Positions 58,467 through 64,000 of a DNA stretch of 64,000 nucleotides are shown in pieces. Both the position numbers and the translations under genes were made by a program. The notes under the pieces were generated by a model that saw nothing but the letters and a program-made list of their open reading frames with translations, did no database searches and was not told where the DNA came from. The DNA is from Clostridium ihumii AP5 (lineage in GTDB: Bacteria > Bacillota > Clostridia > Clostridiales > Clostridiaceae), in assembly GCF_000612845.1 (NCBI RefSeq), contig NZ_CCAT010000003.1, positions 34,212-98,211 on the forward strand, given 5' to 3'. The number at the start of each line of letters is the position of its first letter. The first letter of the stretch is position 1.

Positions 58467-59486
58467 TTACACTAATTTACCAGCACCTTTTAAACTATCA
58501 TATCTAGTACTACCAGCTTTGCCACCTATTTGAATTATCTTTTCTGCTTTCAATCCACTTATATCAAAATCACTTTTCTTCATCATAGGACATTGATTCT
58601 TTTGTGCTACATATATAGCAGCATTTGCATCCATGTCACCGAAATAAAGTACTATTGTTTTCATATCATACACTTCCTTTTTATTTTCTTTTTCATATTC
58701 TGTTTTTATATAATTTGAACTTACATATCCTCCATAATCTCCATAGAATATTGAATACCAATTATCAACTTTTTTATCTATTTTAACAACTTGCCCATTT
58801 AATAATGTTCCTATTATATTTCCATTAGGTTTATCTCTAACATTCAATACATCTGCTGTAACTATTCCCTCATTCTTATCAAGAGTTACAACCCCATTAA
58901 ATATACCACTATTAAATTCATTAACATCACAGTTACCATTTACACCATTAACTTGTCCTTTATCACTATATTGAAATCCTACCCATGATGTCCAAATAGG
59001 ATTATATCCTGGAGTTTCAACACCATAATGTGCAATCCATACTGGATATTTTGAAAGTCTTGAATCTAAACTTGAATTAGCAAAAGATGTATAAGTATAT
59101 ACAACAACATTTTTTCCTGTTGATCTTTTTACTTCCTCTAAAAATGTTATACATGCAGTAGTTAGTGTACTTTTATCCATACCACAATCTACTTCTATAT
59201 CTAATGCTAATAAACAATCTGAAACTTTATTTTTAATACACTCTACAAAATATCTAGCTTCATTTAAAGCATCACCTCTAAAAAAGTGATAAAACCCAAC
59301 TTTTAATCCTTGTTTTTTTGCTCTACTATAATTTTGTTCTAAAAAAGCATCCTTGTAATTACTGCCTTCGGATGCTTTCATATAAGCTATTTTTATCCCA
59401 CTAGCTTTGACCTTACTATAATCTATATCTCCTTGCCAATTTGAAATATCTATTCCTTTTAAATTGCTTCTACTTCTACTTTGCAT
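58467..59486 (-). CDS. Phage endolysin: GH25 muramidase, SH3-like and C-terminal binding domain, 339 aa
   Basis: It cleaves host peptidoglycan at lysis. Residues 9-195 are a GH25 lysozyme (GIDISNWQGDIDYSKVKASG, catalytic region LALDIEVDCGMD, VYTYTSFANSS). Residues 205-262 are a bacterial SH3 (ADVLNVRDKPNGNIIGTL). Residues 275-339 are a binding domain (TIVLYFGDMDANAAIYVAQK). An internal AAAGGAAG sits 8 nt before the ATG at 58664, which begins that last domain. The start follows GGAGGA. It is directly after the holin gene. Confidence 0.93.
   Translation of the reverse strand: MQSRSRSNLKGIDISNWQGDIDYSKVKASGIKIAYMKASEGSNYKDAFLEQNYSRAKKQGLKVGFYHFFRGDALNEARYFVECIKNKVSDCLLALDIEVDCGMDKSTLTTACITFLEEVKRSTGKNVVVYTYTSFANSSLDSRLSKYPVWIAHYGVETPGYNPIWTSWVGFQYSDKGQVNGVNGNCDVNEFNSGIFNGVVTLDKNEGIVTADVLNVRDKPNGNIIGTLLNGQVVKIDKKVDNWYSIFYGDYGGYVSSNYIKTEYEKENKKEVYDMKTIVLYFGDMDANAAIYVAQKNQCPMMKKSDFDISGLKAEKIIQIGGKAGSTRYDSLKGAGKLV
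58470..58664 (-). CDS. Internal in-frame start for the free endolysin binding domain, 65 aa
   Basis: AAAGGAAG at 58673-58680 lies 8 nt before the ATG at 58664, in frame with the endolysin. Translation there gives a product starting MKTIVLYFGDMDA. Clostridial phage endolysins such as CTP1L are known to make a second short C-terminal product from an internal start, and the product oligomerises with full-length enzyme. The sequence here has the same design. Use of this start is not proven. Confidence 0.6.
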
Positions 59487-59491
59487 TTTAA

Positions 59492-59698
59492 CTATTCCTC
59501 CCTATTATTTTCTTTAATAGCTTGTCTTGCACTTGATTGACCAAAATAAAATCCTATTATTAGGGTAAACACTGAAAGAAATTCTGTGCTACTTATCAAG
59601 CCTTTAATTGATAAAAAACAAAATACTATAGTAGTTAGTAACGCAATTATCTTTTTTATTTGAAGTAAATTTTTTAAGAATTCCAATATAATCACCAC
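59492..59698 (-). CDS. Phage holin, 68 aa or less
   Basis: Two hydrophobic helices (KIIALLTTIVFCFLSIKGL, then LSVFTLIIGFYFGQSSARQA) and a charged C-terminus (IKENNREE). It is the typical size and shape of small clostridial holins that form lesions in the membrane for endolysin. A TTG at 59689 with AGGTGG 8 nt upstream may be the true start (65 aa); a GTG at 59698 is the alternative. It lies between UviB-like and endolysin genes. Confidence 0.85.
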   Translation of the reverse strand: MVIILEFLKNLLQIKKIIALLTTIVFCFLSIKGLISSTEFLSVFTLIIGFYFGQSSARQAIKENNREE

Positions 59699-59917
59699 CT
59701 ATTTTAATTTTTCTTTTATGTCCTCAACATCTTGTTTTATTTCTGTTACAACTTCTATATTTTTAGTTAAATCCATTATTATTTTCTGGTTATTGTCTAT
59801 AGTTGCATTTAACTTATCTTCTCTTTCCTTTGTAGTTTTAAGCACATATATTGTAAGTAATATACATGCAAGACACCATATTCCTTGTGTTTCTGCTACC
59901 TTCAATAGTTCTTCCAT
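59699..59917 (-). CDS. BhlA/UviB-family holin-like protein, 72 aa
   Basis: One N-terminal TM helix (GIWCLACILLTIYVLKTT, residues 13-30) followed by a coiled coil (EREDKLNATIDNNQKIIMDL) is the shape of BhlA/UviB proteins. They accompany bacteriocins and phage endolysins and act as holin-like or antiholin proteins. It precedes the holin with adjoining stop and start. Confidence 0.85.
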   Translation of the reverse strand: MEELLKVAETQGIWCLACILLTIYVLKTTKEREDKLNATIDNNQKIIMDLTKNIEVVTEIKQDVEDIKEKLK

Positions 59918-60042
59918 ATTACAACTACCCTTCTTTAATTTTGATAATTTATTTTAAATTAAAATACTGCCTATTCAATTAATAAGCAGTATTGTTTAAA
60001 TCATTATTTTAGTTTTATATTTTATATTGTTTTTGAGTATTA

Positions 60043-60070
60043 AAAAAGATGGCTTTTACACCATCTTTTT
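60043..60070. terminator. Bidirectional hairpin terminator
   Basis: AAAAAGATGG (60043-60052) pairs with CCATCTTTTT (60061-60070). Confidence 0.8.
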
Positions 60071-60219
60071 AGGGAAATTTAAATTGAGTCTATTCAGTTT
60101 TTAAAATATGTTTTCTATTAATAGATTATCACAATTTGTATTTTTCTGAAACCATTTGTCGAAATTTTTATAGTGTTTTGTTATTTATATTTTAAATACT
60201 TATTTAATAAAACTCCAAT

Positions 60220-60462
60220 AAAAAAGACTATATCTAGCCCCTACTTTCCCCTTTAATTTATTTAATTTTATATCATCTTATTTTTCATATAAAAAATGGA
60301 CAATAAGAAAATGATACATCTTCCTATTGTCCAAGTTAAGGGTTTTCGGATCATGTGAAGTAAAATTGCTATTACACTTTTTATATTATACATATTATTT
60401 AAGTAATATTACCTAAACTACATAATTTAATAATAAGTATTACATAAAACACGTTTTTATCT
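60220..60462. repeat. Prophage repeat unit 1
   Basis: The unit consists of a motif ending TTTAATTTTATATCATCTTA (60220-60280), a hairpin GGACAATA / TATTGTCC (60298-60331) and an about 125-bp block (GGTTTTCGGATCATGTGAAG and onward). All three parts recur, in the same order, in unit 2. Confidence 0.7.
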
Positions 60463-60474
60463 AAAAATATATTC

Positions 60475-60825
60475 TTATTCATTTGATTCAGATATATTAA
60501 TATTTATATTATCAACTTCACTTTCTTGTATTTTTTCTAAATCATTTGTACTTTTCCCAAGACTTAATGATGAAACTACTTTTAAATCTTTCATTAACAA
60601 CAATGTTTTCATTCCATCAGCAGTTGTAACTATTTTAGAACTTGTACCTTCTTCATTTTCTTCCTGTTCATTTTCAAATTTATTTGAATTTAAATTGTTT
60701 TTTCTAATTTCATTTTGCTTTTCTATATCTTTTTTAAGTTTTTCATTATCTTTAACCATAAATTTTTCTTTTACTGATTTTGCATAGTAATTAGAATTTG
60801 ATATATTTATACCTTGTAAGTTCAT
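60475..60825 (-). CDS. Prophage protein, charged, unknown, 116 aa
   Basis: Starts at ATG 60825 (MNLQGINISNSNYYAK), since CAGGAG lies 8 nt upstream; the GTG three codons earlier has no good Shine-Dalgarno. The product is acidic, rich in Lys, Glu, Asn and Ser, with low-complexity middle and tail, and no TM segments. One ordered-looking segment reads IVTTADGMKTLLLMKDLKVV. Unknown function. It is bracketed by two repeat units. Confidence 0.5.
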   Translation of the reverse strand: MNLQGINISNSNYYAKSVKEKFMVKDNEKLKKDIEKQNEIRKNNLNSNKFENEQEENEEGTSSKIVTTADGMKTLLLMKDLKVVSSLSLGKSTNDLEKIQESEVDNININISESNE

Positions 60826-61377
60826 ACTATTCACTCCTGTATGTTTAGATTTATTAAATATATCGTATGTTATTTAATAGACATGATATCTTTTATAAAA
60901 AAAGAACCTTGATGGTCCTGCTCTATTGTCTTTAAATTATTTAATTTTATGTCGCCTTAGATGATTTTGGTGTAACTTCTAAATCACTTATTCTTTTTTC
61001 TATTAACTCCTCATTCAACTCTGTTCACCTTCCTTTGCATAAAAATAAGCAATAAAAAGGGTGATATATCTTTTTACTGCCTAATTCAAGGGTTTTGGAT
61101 CATGTGATGCAAAAATTGCTATTACACTTTTATATTATACATACTATTTGAGTAATATTACCTAAACCTACATAATTTAATAATAAATATTACATAAAAC
61201 ATCTTTTTATATAATAAAAAAAGACTATTACCTAGTCCCTGCTTTTCCTTTTAATTATTTAATTTTATGTCATCTTAGATTTCAAAAATGACATAAAATT
61301 CAATTTTATGTCATTTCCAATAAATTAATCATAAAGGGATCTAGAGATAGATCCCTACAATTTTTATATGAAAAACT
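60826..61377. other. Prophage intergenic stretch with repeat unit 2 and a tiny ORF remnant
   Basis: Holds repeat unit 2, a terminator-like GGACCATCAAGGTTC plus T-run on the minus strand near 60897-60920, and a 23-codon minus-strand ORF beginning at a TTG near 61024 behind AAGGAAGGTG (reads NEELIEKRISDLEVTPKSSK). The ORF may be a decayed or very small protein. Nothing else is seen. Confidence 0.45.
60897..61280. repeat. Prophage repeat unit 2 with the start of a third
   Basis: Contains TTTAATTTTATGTCGCCTTAG (60897-60961), a hairpin GCAATAAAAAG / CTTTTTACTGC region (61045-61080), the about 125-bp block (61085-61210) and another copy of the first motif (61215-61280, TTTAATTTTATGTCATCTTA). The parts match unit 1 in order. 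Confidence 0.65.
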
Positions 61378-62133
61378 TTATTTTAAAATTCTCTTAAAAA
61401 ATATAGTTTTCATTTCATATAAGTATTCTTTTTTATCTTCAAGTTGTGCTTTTTCTAATATTTTTTCTAACTTTTTCATATATCTACTAAATCTTTGTAA
61501 ATCGCCATCAATACCTTCTATATTTTCTGATAATACAGCTTCTAATTCATATTCACTTTGTGAGGAATTATGAATAAGGTTTATCATAAAGTTTAAACTA
61601 TTTATATCTTTTAAAACAGCGATACTATTTCCATGCGAATAACAGATATCTTTCCAATTAGGTAGTTTAATATCAGATTTCAAAAAGTCTGTTGAATATT
61701 TTTCATGTAAATATTCAAACAAGTCCTTTTCTGTATAGTCTGTGTTGGTTCTTTTTAGATTATATTCTATATCTTCAATATCTACTTTTCTAATTTGAAG
61801 ATATTCAAGCAAATAGTCAATTTTTAATACTTCTATTGAAATGTATTTATGGTCAACTTTTTTTCTTTTTACTAATATAACCCTTGAATTTTCTAAATCC
61901 AATAAATTTGTTTTTAATAATCTATATACTAGTTTTGTTCTATTCTTACCTATAATCTTTTCAATACTTGAATTAATTTCATTTTCATTAAATAAATCAG
62001 TATTCCTATACCAGTAATATATATAATAAGAACAAATATCTTTAGTTATTTTTTTATCCCAATAATCATCAATAATTTGTTTTAATTCTTCGCCTAACTG
62101 GACTATATTTTTAGGATCATATAAATATTGCAT
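61378..62133 (-). CDS. Prophage protein with TIGR04540-like N-terminus and extra domain, 251 aa
   Basis: The first 75 residues (YDPKNIVQLGEELKQIIDDYW, then EKIIGKNRTKLVYRLL) resemble the short TIGR04540 family of clostridial prophages, recalled from memory. The remaining about 175 residues are helical, with many Asp/Glu/Lys, and have no recognised domain. The Shine-Dalgarno AAGGAGGTGAT is perfect. It lies between tail and lysis genes. Function unknown. Confidence 0.6.
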   Translation of the reverse strand: MQYLYDPKNIVQLGEELKQIIDDYWDKKITKDICSYYIYYWYRNTDLFNENEINSSIEKIIGKNRTKLVYRLLKTNLLDLENSRVILVKRKKVDHKYISIEVLKIDYLLEYLQIRKVDIEDIEYNLKRTNTDYTEKDLFEYLHEKYSTDFLKSDIKLPNWKDICYSHGNSIAVLKDINSLNFMINLIHNSSQSEYELEAVLSENIEGIDGDLQRFSRYMKKLEKILEKAQLEDKKEYLYEMKTIFFKRILK

Positions 62134-62295
62134 TGTATCACCTCCTTACTTTTTATGAATTTCTAATTATAGGATATCATATTCTGAAAATTTTGCAATG
62201 ATTTTACAATAATTTTGTAACGATTTTACGATAATTTTATTTTTCTAATTTGGCACTTATATATTCGTTATATTCAGCACAATCACCATATCTCT

Positions 62296-62451
62296 CTATT
62301 GTGTAATATTTTGTGTAGCCAAATACTCTGCTACCTTAATTTTATATTCTTCTGGAACTACCTGCTTATTAGAACCTTCTGTTTCTTCCAAATCCCAAGC
62401 TCCTGCCTTTACTAAAATTCCATATGATACTATTAAATATTGTTTTAACAT
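62296..62451 (-). CDS. XkdX-like phage protein, 51 aa
   Basis: A 51-codon ORF starting MLKQYLIVSYGILVKAGAWD, then VPEEYKIKVAEYL and ending ATQNITQ. This is the small XkdX-like family found downstream of tail genes in many Firmicute phages. It starts 2 bp after the stop of the preceding gene and has GGTGG as Shine-Dalgarno. The function is unknown; it is used as a marker of the tail-lysis junction. Confidence 0.82.
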   Translation of the reverse strand: MLKQYLIVSYGILVKAGAWDLEETEGSNKQVVPEEYKIKVAEYLATQNITQ

Positions 62452-62453
62452 AA

Positions 62454-63029
62454 TTATTTGCCACCTTTCAAAAGTTCAATTTCTTTCTTTAATATTTCTA
62501 TTTCACTATTTAAATCAACTATAGCTTCAGCCATAGCTACTTTTTCTTTGTCTACATTTTCTTTCACAACTTTTGGAGCATATATAGTATTTTGTTGTTT
62601 TTCTATTAAATCTCCATATTTAGCAACAATAAAATAATCTGTATCAATTAATACAGATTCCTCAATAATTTTATTATTTTTTATACTAACTTTGTCACTA
62701 CCTTCTACAGAAAATATAATATCTGTAGAAAATACATTCACATATTGATCTAAAACTTTACCCTTTAAATTATCAAAGTCAACTTCTAATTTTATTGCTT
62801 TACTATCTTCTAGTATGAATTCTTCTCCTATTTCATCCGTTGTAATTAAATGTTCTTCTAAAGTCCTTTCATACTCAATAGCATCTTTACATTGCATATA
62901 TGCCTGTTTCAATAATTCTTTTTTAGATAAGTTTTTATTATATTCTATAATACTATAAACCACAAAATTATCTTCTTTAAAACCTACTGTAAGTATATTA
63001 TCATCTATATCATACTTAACTATTTGCAT
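62454..63029 (-). CDS. Phage tail-associated protein upstream of XkdX, 191 aa
   Basis: ATG 63029 (MQIVKYDIDDNILTVGF) follows AAAGGAAG by 8 nt; the GTG three codons earlier is less likely. A soluble, beta-rich protein with a C-terminal coiled coil (EAIVDLNSEIEILKKEIEL). Its position, right after the tail fibre-like gene and before xkdX, suggests a small tail or baseplate protein or a chaperone. No family is recognised. Confidence 0.65.
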   Translation of the reverse strand: MQIVKYDIDDNILTVGFKEDNFVVYSIIEYNKNLSKKELLKQAYMQCKDAIEYERTLEEHLITTDEIGEEFILEDSKAIKLEVDFDNLKGKVLDQYVNVFSTDIIFSVEGSDKVSIKNNKIIEESVLIDTDYFIVAKYGDLIEKQQNTIYAPKVVKENVDKEKVAMAEAIVDLNSEIEILKKEIELLKGGK

Positions 63030-63150
63030 TAATTCCACTTCCTTTATTAAACACTATATAACGTGTATGACTTGTATATTTTACCTTGTGTGTTATATAT
63101 AATTAGCAAATTTTATCACCCTTTCTTATTTATGTTTCACCTTCTTATTT

Positions 63151-64000
63151 TTAATCAAATTCTATAAGAAAAATTCTTATATTGGCACTATAATAATTAT
63201 TGTAAGTGCTTTTAAAATGTAATTTTATAAAATTACCACTTGTATCATTTCCTAATTCTATTCCTATGTTGTTGTGATATTGTAATGCCGAAGATGATGT
63301 AGGTGTCGCATTTCTATTATAAAACATTAATACTTTATTAATGTCTTTAACATCTATATTATACTTTACAGTTGGATTAACTTCATCAGGTTTAAACCTT
63401 ATCTCATATTTGAGATTATGAACCTTCTTATTAAATTCTATAACTTCCCAATATAAGCCTGCCCTACTTACTCCAGTATTAAGCTTTATAGCATTAGATT
63501 CGTGAGCTCCTAATGAAGTATCAAAATAATATTCTAATTCGCTAAGATCACTATTTATTAAAATAATAGCATTGTCAACATTGACTGTATAAGGCAATGT
63601 TATAGTTCTATTCTCAGGAGTTGCTGAAAAAAAACCACTTGTTCGTCTTTTAATTTGAAGTCCACTTCCTCCACTATTCTTTATAAAAAAATTGCTACCT
63701 ACCCTCACTAATGGCAAAGGTTTATTAGCTTTTATATCTCCAGCTTTTATGTCAGTTCCATCTTGTTTTAAAATTGTTGTGACACCTAATCCATTTATAT
63801 TTAATTTAGGATTATCTCCACAATCAATGTGCGGTATTATGGTTACATTTAATCCATCTACATAACTTGTTGGAGCAGGATTTAATATAACATTATATAT
63901 AGTACTTGTACCTGTTGTTTTAGCAAATCCATTATTACTTACATAATCTTTTCTAAAATTATCAAAATCAATTTGTGGTAACTTTGCATCTAATTGCTTC
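63151..64000 (-). CDS. Phage tail fibre/structural protein, C-terminal part (5' end beyond window)
   Basis: The frame is open from its stop at 63151 to the window edge. The TTG at 63717 is not the start, since upstream codons read KQLDAKLPQIDFDNFRKDY, then NPAPTSYVDGLNVTIIPHID, then DGTDIKAGDIKANKPLPLV. This is typical of clostridial phage tail fibre or receptor-binding proteins. The C-terminal 180 residues are beta-rich and end in IFLIEFD. It is the most upstream visible gene of the tail module. Confidence 0.82.
   Translation of the reverse strand, partial: KQLDAKLPQIDFDNFRKDYVSNNGFAKTTGTSTIYNVILNPAPTSYVDGLNVTIIPHIDCGDNPKLNINGLGVTTILKQDGTDIKAGDIKANKPLPLVRVGSNFFIKNSGGSGLQIKRRTSGFFSATPENRTITLPYTVNVDNAIILINSDLSELEYYFDTSLGAHESNAIKLNTGVSRAGLYWEVIEFNKKVHNLKYEIRFKPDEVNPTVKYNIDVKDINKVLMFYNRNATPTSSSALQYHNNIGIELGNDTSGNFIKLHFKSTYNNYYSANIRIFLIEFD

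Larger units (their letters stand above)
59918..60474. other. Prophage intergenic stretch with terminator and repeat unit 1
   Basis: About 550 bp without a gene. It holds the terminator at 60043-60070, an AATACTGC / GCAGTATT inverted repeat near 59962, and the first copy of a repeat unit (60220-60462) found again at 60897-61210. The promoter for the lysis genes should be in its left part. Confidence 0.55.
55361..64000. mobile_element. Lysis-side end of a second prophage inserted in selC
   Basis: From the selC fragment onward the minus-strand genes are: accessory genes, GH25 endolysin, holin, UviB/BhlA-like protein, a TIGR04540-like protein, an XkdX-like protein, a tail-associated protein and a partial tail fibre-like protein cut by the window edge. 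The order, tail then lysis then accessory genes then att, is usual for Clostridium siphophages. The integrase, replication and head genes must lie beyond 64 kb. Confidence 0.88.

Noticed and set aside
63151..63717. A complete 188-aa gene starting at TTG 63717
   Set aside because: The same frame stays open to the window edge and upstream residues continue the tail-fibre-like sequence, so the TTG is internal.

Overview
The window is AT-rich, low-GC Firmicute DNA. Gene content and order point to Clostridium sensu stricto (cluster I): conserved dnaG-rpoD, recO-era-cdd-dgkA-ybeY and hrcA-grpE-dnaK-dnaJ blocks, sporulation genes (yqfC, yqfD, two spoIIP copies, gpr, a CotS-like coat protein) and a CPC_1213-type small protein. 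The species is not certain. The host chromosome (about 3.5 to 55.36 kb) lies between the ends of two different prophages, both cut by the window edges.

Layout. 1-3.55 kb: integrase-side end of a prophage, with a partial antirepressor, a divergent repressor/Cro-like switch carrying an array of palindromic operators, two related repressors (the second with two HTH domains) and a tyrosine integrase that abuts the 3' end of rnpB. 3.5-12.6 kb: rnpB, a CPC_1213-like gene, gltS-type transporter, C_GCxxG_C_C protein, nif3, trmK, a PH-like membrane protein, rpoD, dnaG and a decayed dgt. 12.9-27.3 kb: CotS-like kinase-fold protein, ppdK with a CcpN-like regulator, a DUF4342 protein, recO, era, cdd, a DgkA-PAP2 fusion, ybeY, pgpH, yqfD, yqfC (phoH is missing from its usual place), yqeY and rpsU. 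27.3-47 kb: HIT protein, mtaB, rsmE, prmA, the heat-shock operon with a perfect CIRCE, hemW, lepA, two spoIIP, gpr, rpsT with a structured leader, holA, and a comEC that lacks its usual C-terminal domain. 47-53.3 kb: nadABC behind a 30-bp palindrome, a Smr-less MutS2-like protein, a VOC protein and a PspC protein. 53.3-55.3 kb: a MITE-like repeat, a large structured RNA candidate, a membrane-anchored protein and the displaced 3' end of a tRNA-Sec gene. 55.36-64 kb: lysis end of a second prophage, with tail genes, UviB/BhlA, holin and GH25 endolysin, then an accessory three-gene cassette just before the attachment site.

Most noteworthy. (1) The three-gene cassette at 56.2-58.3 kb has its own consensus promoter and is isolated by terminators. 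It encodes two soluble unknowns and a two-TM protein, placed where temperate phages often carry exclusion or defence modules. (2) The 53.73-54.12 kb segment folds by eye into a multi-branched RNA closed by a perfect 21-bp stem; all wobble pairs seen fit + strand transcription. (3) The endolysin has an internal Shine-Dalgarno and ATG in front of its cell-wall-binding domain. (4) A MITE-like family with inverted ends occurs several times, and one copy supplies the last codons and the stop of comEC.
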